Of a stretch of 40,000 nucleotides of DNA, positions 1 to 7,179 are shown one piece after another. The notes under the pieces are model-generated. The model had not been told where the DNA came from and did not search any database. It saw only the letters and a program-made list of their open reading frames with translations. The stretch covers positions 1 to 40,000 of the forward strand of contig CACMRS010000001.1 of assembly GCA_902616165.1 (NCBI GenBank), in the 5' to 3' direction. This DNA is from an uncultured Pelagibacteraceae bacterium. GTDB taxonomy: Bacteria; Pseudomonadota; Alphaproteobacteria; Pelagibacterales; Pelagibacteraceae. Numbering within the stretch: the stretch's first letter is position 1; every line of letters starts with the position of its first letter. Made by a program: the position numbers and the translations under genes.

Positions 1-1
1 C

Positions 2-439
2 ACTCAAAAGAAAATTAATGTGTTTAAAAGATATAATTTTGGAAAGGCCACATTAGTAGTTGCGATTCCTGATCCATGGATAGATGTACAAACAGTTGCA
101 GATTTAGAAGAAATTGCATTTGAATTTAAAGATAAGAAAAAGAAAAGATTAAGAGTAGCAACAAAATATCCAAACTTAACAAGGGAATTTTTGTTTTCAA
201 AGGGCGTTACCCAATTCAAATTAATTGATAGTTTGGGTGCAACTGAAGCTTATCCTTTTACAGGCTCATCGGAAATAATTACAGATATCACTTCTACCGG
301 AGAAACGTTAAAAGCAAACAATCTGCGTATTTTAAAGGATGGAGAAATATTAAGATCAGAGGCCTGCATGATGATTTCAAAGTCATCCAATAATAAAATG
401 GGTCTAAAAAAAATAGTAAAATTACTTTCTAAAAATTAA
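2..439 (+). CDS. hisG: ATP phosphoribosyltransferase, C-terminal part (window-truncated)
   Basis: HisG catalyses the first step of histidine synthesis, joining ATP and PRPP to give phosphoribosyl-ATP. The reading frame is open from base 2, so the real start lies outside the window and about 145 residues are seen. Visible family features are the VAIPDPW segment, the ATKYPNLTREF stretch of the periplasmic-binding-protein-like fold, and LIDSLGATEAYP followed by the EIITDITSTGETL phosphate-binding loop. The protein ends soon after these, without the extra regulatory domain of long-form HisG. It is therefore probably the short form, which in known systems needs HisZ as partner; hisZ is not visible here. 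The identification is firm. Confidence 0.93.
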   Translation, partial: TQKKINVFKRYNFGKATLVVAIPDPWIDVQTVADLEEIAFEFKDKKKKRLRVATKYPNLTREFLFSKGVTQFKLIDSLGATEAYPFTGSSEIITDITSTGETLKANNLRILKDGEILRSEACMMISKSSNNKMGLKKIVKLLSKN

Positions 440-553
440 GTCTTTCCAATAAATTAGTATAATTTTGATAATATCTAGATTTCTAATAATTGCATAAAGT
501 GCAACAATAACACAAATAATAAAGAATATTTTCAATACTAAAATTAGCTCCAT
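422..553 (-). CDS. possible small membrane protein (43 aa), unrecognised
   Basis: An ATG at 553 on the minus strand opens a 43-codon frame ending in TAA at 422-424. It overlaps the hisG 3' end by 18 bases, tail to tail. Residues 3-23 are almost entirely hydrophobic (LILVLKIFFIICVIVALYAI) and are followed by a charged tail ending in WKDLIFRK, which looks like a single-pass membrane peptide. I see no clear Shine-Dalgarno sequence, and AT-rich DNA readily yields hydrophobic frames by chance. I do not recognise a family. It fills most of the otherwise empty 440-617 gap. Confidence 0.3.
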   Translation of the reverse strand: MELILVLKIFFIICVIVALYAIIRNLDIIKIILIYWKDLIFRK

Positions 554-617
554 TAAGTATTTTTAAATATTTAAATACATTAATCAAATATTTACGATAA
601 AATAAAAAATTAGAATC

Positions 618-1715
618 ATGGATAATATATTGTTAATTTTACTAGTTTTGTTGTTAGGCGGCGTTTTAGCTATACTTTATCTAAATTTAAAAACTAAGCC
701 AAAAGATGAAAATGAAAACAAAGAAGCTGAGGAAATAGCTAAATTAAATTCAGAAATTTCAAGTTTAAAAGATACCTTAAATACTACGATCAACAGCTCA
801 CTTGGTGCAATGTCGACTTCATTTAATAACCTATCAACTGGGGTTACTAAAGATATGACTGAAACTTTAACTAAGGTAGAGGAAAAAGTTGGTAATTTTA
901 ACCAACAAGTACAACTGTTAAATCAAAGCCAAGAGGGGATAACAAAAATTTTAGCTGGAGTTAAGAAATATGGAACTCTTGCAGAATTTAGCCTAGACGC
1001 CCTGATTAAAGATTTGCTGCCAGCCTCTCAATTTATGACCAATGTAAAAATGAAAGAGGATACCAGTGAAAATGTTGAATTTGCAATAAAGCTTCAAGGA
1101 AATGTTTTGGTTCCTGTAGATAGTCATTTTCCAGTAGAAAAATTCAAAGCAATTACAGATGGTCATGATGCGGAAGACAAAAGGGCCGTTGCAGATGCTA
1201 GAGCAAAATTAGCCTCAGCATTTAAAGTAAAAGCTAAAAGTGTTAATGAAAAATATATTGTTCCACCAAAAACTACTGATTTTGCAATTGTGTATGCTCC
1301 TACAGAAAGTTTATACAAAGAGTTAACTGAATACCAAGATCCAAGTACAAAAGAATTATTAACTCAAGAGTTAATGAAAAAATATAAAGTCGTAATATGT
1401 GGGCCTAATACTCTCTCTGCTTACTTACAATCTTTGCACATGGGATTTCAATCACTGAAAGTACAAAAAGGAGCAACAGAAATTTATAATCATTTGAAAA
1501 CAATTAGTACAAGATTTTCTAAACATTTTGACAACATAATAGTTCTTAGAAAAAAATTAGAAGATGCTATGGGAGTTGTTGATAAATTTGGAACGGATGC
1601 AAGATCAATTTCAAGAACATTAGAAAACATAAAAGATCCCGAGCAGGTTGAGAAGGCTGTACAAACTGAAAACGTGGAAAAATTTGTTGAACGAAATAGG
1701 CAGCTTAAAAATTAA
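618..1715 (+). CDS. rmuC: DNA recombination protein RmuC
   Basis: RmuC family proteins are membrane-anchored, nuclease-fold-related proteins that limit inversions and rearrangements at short repeats. The exact biochemical role is unsettled. The 365-residue product starts with a single hydrophobic segment (about residues 3-24). A polar, probably coiled-coil stretch follows to about residue 115, then the conserved RmuC core, in which VPVDSHFPVEKF, FAIVYAPTESLY and VVICGPNTLSAYLQ are recognisable. It is shorter than the E. coli protein (about 475 aa), mostly by having a shorter coiled coil. The MGME1-like nuclease gene starts 37 bases downstream and exonuclease I follows, so this looks like a small DNA-maintenance cluster. 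Confidence 0.9.
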   Translation: MDNILLILLVLLLGGVLAILYLNLKTKPKDENENKEAEEIAKLNSEISSLKDTLNTTINSSLGAMSTSFNNLSTGVTKDMTETLTKVEEKVGNFNQQVQLLNQSQEGITKILAGVKKYGTLAEFSLDALIKDLLPASQFMTNVKMKEDTSENVEFAIKLQGNVLVPVDSHFPVEKFKAITDGHDAEDKRAVADARAKLASAFKVKAKSVNEKYIVPPKTTDFAIVYAPTESLYKELTEYQDPSTKELLTQELMKKYKVVICGPNTLSAYLQSLHMGFQSLKVQKGATEIYNHLKTISTRFSKHFDNIIVLRKKLEDAMGVVDKFGTDARSISRTLENIKDPEQVEKAVQTENVEKFVERNRQLKN

Positions 1716-1752
1716 TTTCTTTTTTTGTATAATACCGTCTATAAGAAATCTC

Positions 1753-2439
1753 ATGCAGTGGAATCAAAAATACGATTATCCAAAATCATCAAGAGCAACA
1801 GTTGGTGGCATTAGAAGATACTTATTAGGGGAAACAAAATTACCAAGTGTCACTTCAATTTTAGATGCAACACGATCTGAAGAAGATAAAGCGGCATTGG
1901 CAAATTGGAGAGAAAGAACCGGGCAAAAAGAAGCTGAAGCAATTACAAAAGCAGCAAGTAGCAGGGGATCTCAAATGCACAACTATTTAGAATCTTATTT
2001 ACTTGGAAGAGAGAATTTAAGTTTTTTTGAAGATAACGAACAATACAAATTAATGGCTAAAGAAATTATAGAAAAAGGTTTAAAAAATAGATTGGATGAA
2101 ATTTGGGGAGTTGAATGCACTCTTTATTACCCAGAGAAGTATGCAGGTACTGCTGATTGTGTTGGAGTTTATGAAGGAAAAGAAACAATAATTGATTTTA
2201 AACAAAGCAATAAACCCAAAAAGGCTGAGTATATCGACTCATGGCTTCTTCAAACTAGTGCATATTCATTAGCACACAACATTGTGTATAACTCTAATAT
2301 CACTTCTTGTGTAATTTTGGTTTGCACGGTAGATAAATTATTCCAAGAGTTTAAAATTCAAGACCATGATTTAGTTGTTTATCAAAATTTATTTTTGGGA
2401 AGATTAAAAAAATTTAATGAGCTATCGGATTTAACTTAG
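1753..2439 (+). CDS. PD-(D/E)XK exonuclease resembling mitochondrial MGME1
   Basis: The 228-residue product has the hallmarks of a RecB-type PD-(D/E)XK nuclease: Glu121, Asp135 in GTAD, then the IIDFK pair Asp148/Lys150, with a following Gln167. The N-terminal LPSVTSIL segment, the RGSQMHNYLES helix with His76 and the YEGKETIIDFKQSNKPK core closely match what I remember of human MGME1, a single-strand DNA exonuclease of mitochondria. Phage exonucleases of this fold are an alternative. The frame is open further upstream to 1648, but that part overlaps rmuC. The ATG at 1753 gives the aligned N-terminus and follows rmuC by 37 bases. The stop is 6 bases before sbcB, suggesting co-transcription and joint work on DNA ends. 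Confidence 0.75.
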   Translation: MQWNQKYDYPKSSRATVGGIRRYLLGETKLPSVTSILDATRSEEDKAALANWRERTGQKEAEAITKAASSRGSQMHNYLESYLLGRENLSFFEDNEQYKLMAKEIIEKGLKNRLDEIWGVECTLYYPEKYAGTADCVGVYEGKETIIDFKQSNKPKKAEYIDSWLLQTSAYSLAHNIVYNSNITSCVILVCTVDKLFQEFKIQDHDLVVYQNLFLGRLKKFNELSDLT

Positions 2440-2445
2440 GATTTT

Positions 2446-3882
2446 ATGGATAAAATAGTAATTTACGACACCGAAACAACAAATAGTACAATTTGGGGCT
2501 CAATAATTGAAGTAGGTGCTGTCGTTGTTGATAAAAACTTAAAAGAAATTGGTAAGCTAAATATTCGAGGCAGAATGCCCGATGGTGAGGTTCCAAGTGC
2601 AAAGGCCTTATTAGTTAATTCAACAAGTATTGATTTACTTACCAAAGGAAATTATTCGCATTACGATTTTTTAGGAGCTGTAGAAAACTTCTTCGCAAAA
2701 GCTGCCCCAGCATTGTTTATGGGTTGGAGTAATTTAAATTTTGATAGGAGAATGTTTCATTTTAATTTTTTTAAAGGAAACAGATATCCATACATTACGC
2801 ATTCATCACCTAATAAAGAACATGATGGTTTACATGTTGCAAGAGTAGCACAAACCTTGAATCCTGAAACATTAAAGACAGAATTAACAGAAGCCGGAAA
2901 TGAAAGTTTAGCTTTAGAAGGTTTAGCTAGACAACAAGGATTTGATACATCTCAACAACACACAGCTTATCATGATGCATTCACAAGCTTAAAAATTCTC
3001 AGAATTATAAAAGATAAACACAAAGATAATTGGGAAAATTTTTTAAGCACATCGACAAAAAATAGTGTTGAAACTATTTTAAAAAGTGAAGGGATTTTTT
3101 CAATATTTGAAAATGTTAAGGGAAAAAATATGATGTACCTTGCCTCAACATTACATCCAAATCATTGTTTTCATCCATCGTATGCATCTTGGGGATATTT
3201 ATTTGATTTAAGAAGAGATCCTGAACCTTTGTTAAATTTATCAATAAATGATCTAAAAGTTTATTTAAAAAAGTTTAGTCCAAAAGCACTTAGAGTAATC
3301 AAAACCAATAAAGCTCCTGTTGTGTTAGATAAAAAGTTTGCATTAAAAGAGAAGGCATATGCTGACTTAGATTTAGAAACTATTCAAAAAAGAGCAAAAA
3401 TGGTTAGAAATAGCGAAAATTTTTGTAAAAATATTCAAATCATCAATAGAGAAGCAGCTGAGGAAAAAGCTCAAACCCAGACCCAGGAAGATTTGTTACC
3501 TGAAGAAACTTTATATGAAAAATTCATTCCCAATAAAGACACCCAATTATTTAAAACTTGGCATAGTTCTTCTTGGGAAGATAAATTAAGAATGTTAGAT
3601 AAATTTACAGATAAAAGATGTAGTTGGTTTGGGCAAAAAATTATTTATCAAGAAGCACCCCATATTTTGCCACCAGATTTATATAAAAATATAAAAAGTG
3701 AAATCGCTAGACGAATTTTAAGCAAAAATAAAGAAAAGTGGCAAACTATAGGAATGGCCTATCAAGAAATTGATACCTTAAGAGATCAAGCATCCAATCG
3801 AGATGATGAAGAGGAACTAAAAAAATTAGATGAAATAAATGAATTTATTATGTCTATAGAAAAAAAATATGAAATTGCCTAG
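2446..3882 (+). CDS. sbcB: exodeoxyribonuclease I (ExoI)
   Basis: ExoI degrades single-stranded DNA 3' to 5' and acts in recombination and mismatch repair. The product is 478 residues, practically the E. coli length (475). The DEDD exonuclease domain is visible. Asp8 and Glu10 sit in IYDTETT, a second motif lies in MGWSNLNFDRRMF, and the third is HTAYHDAFTSLKI, with the His/Asp pair of the DEDDh type. The Leu/Lys-rich middle region and the C-terminal helical region (ending about residue 470) match the SH3-like and helical extensions of ExoI. It follows the MGME1-like nuclease by 6 bases. The combination of a PD-(D/E)XK and a DEDD nuclease in one transcript is notable. Confidence 0.85.
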   Translation: MDKIVIYDTETTNSTIWGSIIEVGAVVVDKNLKEIGKLNIRGRMPDGEVPSAKALLVNSTSIDLLTKGNYSHYDFLGAVENFFAKAAPALFMGWSNLNFDRRMFHFNFFKGNRYPYITHSSPNKEHDGLHVARVAQTLNPETLKTELTEAGNESLALEGLARQQGFDTSQQHTAYHDAFTSLKILRIIKDKHKDNWENFLSTSTKNSVETILKSEGIFSIFENVKGKNMMYLASTLHPNHCFHPSYASWGYLFDLRRDPEPLLNLSINDLKVYLKKFSPKALRVIKTNKAPVVLDKKFALKEKAYADLDLETIQKRAKMVRNSENFCKNIQIINREAAEEKAQTQTQEDLLPEETLYEKFIPNKDTQLFKTWHSSSWEDKLRMLDKFTDKRCSWFGQKIIYQEAPHILPPDLYKNIKSEIARRILSKNKEKWQTIGMAYQEIDTLRDQASNRDDEEELKKLDEINEFIMSIEKKYEIA

Positions 3883-3916
3883 TTGACTTTAAGCCTCTTA
3901 TTAATAGAAAGGTAAT

Positions 3917-4234
3917 ATGCTTACAAATTTTAAAGACGAAGATTTTGATACTAAAATTAAAAATGAAGATGTTTCAGTCATCCAGTTTTCAGCTGAGTGG
4001 TGTGGTCCATGTAAGGCATTAAAACCAGTAATGGATAAGTTATCTGATGAATATAAAGATAAGGCTGGTTTTTATTATGCTGATGTTGAAGATGGTGGAA
4101 TAAATACTGGAAGTGCAGCAGGTATCAGAGGTGTTCCAACAGTTATTATCTATAAAAAAGGTGTTGAAGTAGATAGAAAAGTTGGTGGAGTACCCGAAAG
4201 TCACATGAAGGAATTTTTAGATAAAAATATCTAA
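3917..4234 (+). CDS. trxA: thioredoxin
   Basis: A 105-residue cytoplasmic thioredoxin that reduces protein disulfides. The active site is Trp28-Cys29-Gly30-Pro31-Cys32 in AEWCGPC, and the cis-proline loop is GVPT near residue 74. Length and the absence of a signal peptide fit TrxA. AAAGG lies 6 bases before the ATG, one of the better ribosome binding sites in the window. The stop codon interlocks with the folC stop on the opposite strand (4-base overlap). It lies 34 bases after sbcB, and a TTGACT at 3883-3888 may be part of its own promoter. Confidence 0.95.
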   Translation: MLTNFKDEDFDTKIKNEDVSVIQFSAEWCGPCKALKPVMDKLSDEYKDKAGFYYADVEDGGINTGSAAGIRGVPTVIIYKKGVEVDRKVGGVPESHMKEFLDKNI

Positions 4235-5499
4235 TTTAAATTTAAAACTTCACCCGCAAGATATAACGATCCAGTAATCAGAATTATGTCGTTTTCTTTT
4301 AATGGGATTGACTTTATAGCATCCTCTATACTTTCCTTATAACTTATATTTGAAAATCTATTTAGCTTATCTTTAAGTTCTTTCCCTTTAATTGAATTAG
4401 GTTGATTAGGTATATCTATTGTAGTCAATGTAGAAATATCCTTAAAGAAACTCATATATTCACTATGATCTTTATTAGCCATCATTCCAAGAATGATATG
4501 TTTATTGCAATCTAAACTTTTTAGGTATTCATTCAAAACTTTTGCACCTAAAGGGTTGTGAGATCCATCAACAAAAAGTTTGTGATCTTTTACAAGCGCT
4601 TTAAGTTTTCCAGACTTAATTTCTTGTAATCTTGCAATACAATTTATTTTTAAAATACCTTTTTTAATGTGGTCATCTTTAATTTTTAAGTCTTTCAAAA
4701 TTCTTAGGGTAGCAATTGCTGTTGAGACATTTTCTAATTGAAATTGACCTTTAACATTTGGCATAGGTAATTTTACTCCCCCAAATTGATCTTCATAATA
4801 AAAGAAGTCATTTTCTTGTATTGTAAAACTATAATTTTCATTATGAAAAAACTTATTTGATCTGTTATTTGATATTGTTTTTTTAATATTTTCTTTGATT
4901 TTATTAGTACTTTGTTTCGCAACTATAATATTTGAGTTTAAAAGGCTTGATGTTTTTTCAAATATAATTTTTTCAATGGTTTGTTCATTTTCCGGTAACC
5001 AATCTAAATGATCAAGACCAATAGAAGTTACAACGCTAGCAAGGTTATTTTTTAATATATTTGTAGCATCAAATCTAAAGAATAATCCACTCTCAATTAA
5101 ATTGATATTTTCCGGATATTGAGATGCTTTTAAGAAATAAGCTGCAGTCAGTATTTCAAAAAAAGTAATCGGTTCATTATTGTTAGCATTTTCAATTTCC
5201 TCAAGTAAATTTGCTAAATCTTCATTATTTAATTCTTTATTATTAAAAACAAACCTCTCATTGATACTTTTGATATGTGGGCTTGTATAGACATTACATT
5301 TTAGATTTGCTTCTTTTAAAATTGATAACATTGCTTGGATAGTTGAATATTTTCCATTAGTTCCAACAATTGAAATTGCTTTGATTTTATCTTGAGGACT
5401 CCCTAGTCTTTTGCAGAGATTTTGAATACGATCTAGACTTAAATCTATTTCTTTAGGATGCAACTTTTGTAAGCGACTGACTATCTTCTGAAGTTTCAT
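4231..5499 (-). CDS. folC: folylpolyglutamate / dihydrofolate synthase
   Basis: FolC adds glutamates to folates and often also makes dihydrofolate from dihydropteroate. It is a Mur-ligase-like enzyme. The 422-residue product shows the family N-terminus LHPKEIDLSLDRI, the P-loop GTNGKYST (Lys50), SPHIKSINERF, TSIGLDHLDWL, and the C-terminal DGSHNPLGAK and ITGSLYLAGEV. The usual P-loop is GTNGKGS, so Tyr51 replaces a glycine. The frame extends to a GTG at 5511, but the ATG at 5499 is preferred. Either start lies inside the end of accD, giving a 47-base overlap. It is the last gene of the long minus-strand run. Confidence 0.92.
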   Translation of the reverse strand: MKLQKIVSRLQKLHPKEIDLSLDRIQNLCKRLGSPQDKIKAISIVGTNGKYSTIQAMLSILKEANLKCNVYTSPHIKSINERFVFNNKELNNEDLANLLEEIENANNNEPITFFEILTAAYFLKASQYPENINLIESGLFFRFDATNILKNNLASVVTSIGLDHLDWLPENEQTIEKIIFEKTSSLLNSNIIVAKQSTNKIKENIKKTISNNRSNKFFHNENYSFTIQENDFFYYEDQFGGVKLPMPNVKGQFQLENVSTAIATLRILKDLKIKDDHIKKGILKINCIARLQEIKSGKLKALVKDHKLFVDGSHNPLGAKVLNEYLKSLDCNKHIILGMMANKDHSEYMSFFKDISTLTTIDIPNQPNSIKGKELKDKLNRFSNISYKESIEDAIKSIPLKENDIILITGSLYLAGEVLNLN

Positions 5500-6382
5500 T
5501 TTGTTCAGCACTTATATCAGAGTTTTTCTTTAACAATATTGATAATAAAGTTCCAATTTTTGATGCAATCTCTTTACGCTCAACAATTAAATCAACAAAA
5601 CCAGTTTTTTCAACATATTCACTTTTTTGGAAACCTTCAGGTAGCTCTTCTTTAACAGTTCCTTGAATTACTCTTGCACCCGCAAATGCAATTAAAGCTC
5701 CTGGTTCTGCAATATGAATGTCACCTAACATAGCGTATGAGGCAGTAATACCGCCTGCTGTTGGATCAGTTATGCAAACTAAATATGGTAGTCCATTTTT
5801 TTTTAATTCATTAATTGCAAGCGTTGTTCTTGTCATTTGAGATAATGATATTAAACTTTCCATCATTCTCATTCCTCCTCCAGCACTAATACACAAAAAC
5901 GGTGTTTGATTCTCTATGGCATGTTGTATCCCATATAAAAAAGCTTCTCCCTCTGCGGCAGCCATAGAAGCACCTAAAAAATCAAAATCAGATGCCACAG
6001 CTGTAATTTTAATATTATTTATTGTTCCAGAAGCAACCATCATTCCACATTCTAATTCTGTTTTTTTTCGAGCACTTTTTAATCTTTCTTTATAAGGTTT
6101 AGAATCTGTCCAATTGAGTGGATCATCTTTTGGTATTGGAGTTTTAAAAATTTCGTAATTATTTTTGCCAAACAAAATATCAAATCTTTGTTTTGGTTTT
6201 ATTCTATGATGTTTATTACAATCAGGACAAACCCAAAGATTTTTTTCTAAATCAGTTTTAAGAATGGGACCTCTACAGCATGAGGTCCAGTCACTTTTTG
6301 CGATATCCTCTTTGGTAGCTCTATCACGTATAGCGGTTTTAATTTTTTCACCTGCTTTTATTATTTTAGTTATCCAGTTCAT
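5453..6382 (-). CDS. accD: acetyl-CoA carboxylase carboxyltransferase subunit beta
   Basis: AccD with AccA (at 27768-28862 here) forms the carboxyltransferase that makes malonyl-CoA for fatty acids. The 309-residue product carries the crotonase-like fold with ASDFDFLGASMA, SAGGGMRMME, DPTAGGITASYA and EPGALIAFAGARV. The N-terminal zinc ribbon is atypical. The second knuckle is VCPDC (Cys52, Cys55), but the first is an adjacent pair Cys35-Cys36 in place of CxxC, so zinc binding is uncertain. The start overlaps trpA by 4 bases. A trp-accD-folC order is common in proteobacteria. Confidence 0.95.
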   Translation of the reverse strand: MNWITKIIKAGEKIKTAIRDRATKEDIAKSDWTSCCRGPILKTDLEKNLWVCPDCNKHHRIKPKQRFDILFGKNNYEIFKTPIPKDDPLNWTDSKPYKERLKSARKKTELECGMMVASGTINNIKITAVASDFDFLGASMAAAEGEAFLYGIQHAIENQTPFLCISAGGGMRMMESLISLSQMTRTTLAINELKKNGLPYLVCITDPTAGGITASYAMLGDIHIAEPGALIAFAGARVIQGTVKEELPEGFQKSEYVEKTGFVDLIVERKEIASKIGTLLSILLKKNSDISAEQNETSEDSQSLTKVAS

Positions 6383-7179
6383 TGAATTTTATTTTTTAAT
6401 CTTCTAACGATATTAGTAACATTTGTGACAGTATTTTGTCTTTTTTCAATTGATCTAGAAATTTCCTTGCATATTGCACTACCAACCACCAAACCATCAG
6501 CTTTTTTAAGAGATTTGATTGTTTTTTCTGTAATACCAAAGCCAATAACAACATTTTTTGATTTATTTTGTATTTTTATTTTATTGTATTTTTCTAATAT
6601 TTTCCTCGGGGACACCTTAAGCTTTCCACCCGTAGTGGATAACATGCTTATATAATAAATCATATCGTGGGAATCTTTTATAATTTTTTTCAATCTTATC
6701 TTAGAAGTTGTTGGCGAAACCAATTGAATAAAATTAATTCCTTTTTTTTTACATTTTGATGCAAAATTTTTATTTTCAGGATAAGGTAAATCAACAACTA
6801 TTAAACCATCAACTTCTGACTTTTTGCATTTATCTAAAAATTTATTTTCATTATATTGATAGATCATATTGTAATAGCCCATCAGTATAATTGGTTTATT
6901 TTTTTTTATTTTTTTAAAATTTTTTGCAATTGAAAATACATCTTTAATTTTAATCCCATTTTTAATTGCTCGGTAGGCACTTGTTTGTATTTGTCCACCA
7001 TCAGCTATTGGAGTGTTATGTGGAAAACCTAATTCGCAAATATCTGCGTAATTAGAAATTGATTTTAATATTTCTAAGGATTTTTTTTTAGTATTATCTC
7101 CAGCAACTGTATAAGTAAGTAATGCGGGCCTTTTTTCATTCTTTGCATTTAAGAATGCTTGGCTAATTAATGAATTCAT
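6379..7179 (-). CDS. trpA: tryptophan synthase alpha chain (atypical interface loop)
   Basis: TrpA cleaves indole-3-glycerol phosphate to indole and passes it to TrpB. The 266-residue TIM-barrel protein keeps the catalytic pair Glu49 (CELGF) and Asp60 (IADGG), and the phosphate-binding GFGI and VVGSAI loops. The loop between the two catalytic residues reads PHNTPIADGG where most TrpA proteins have PFSDPxADGP. Asp56, which in the Salmonella enzyme salt-bridges beta Lys167, is therefore Thr here. The active-site flap region also differs (SMLSTTGG). It overlaps trpB by 1 base and accD by 4. Indole formation looks chemically possible, but coupling to TrpB is probably altered. Confidence 0.9.
   Translation of the reverse strand: MNSLISQAFLNAKNEKRPALLTYTVAGDNTKKKSLEILKSISNYADICELGFPHNTPIADGGQIQTSAYRAIKNGIKIKDVFSIAKNFKKIKKNKPIILMGYYNMIYQYNENKFLDKCKKSEVDGLIVVDLPYPENKNFASKCKKKGINFIQLVSPTTSKIRLKKIIKDSHDMIYYISMLSTTGGKLKVSPRKILEKYNKIKIQNKSKNVVIGFGITEKTIKSLKKADGLVVGSAICKEISRSIEKRQNTVTNVTNIVRRLKNKIQ

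Noticed and set aside
440-617. tRNA, riboswitch or terminator in the hisG-rmuC gap
   Set aside because: No cloverleaf, conserved riboswitch core or GC-rich hairpin with a T run was visible, only AT-rich sequence and the possible small frame.
1648-1752. N-terminal extension of the MGME1-like gene
   Set aside because: It overlaps the end of rmuC in another frame, and its residues do not resemble the nuclease family. The ATG at 1753 is preferred.
5500-5511. GTG start for folC at 5511
   Set aside because: It adds only four residues and increases the overlap with accD. The ATG at 5499 is the simpler choice.
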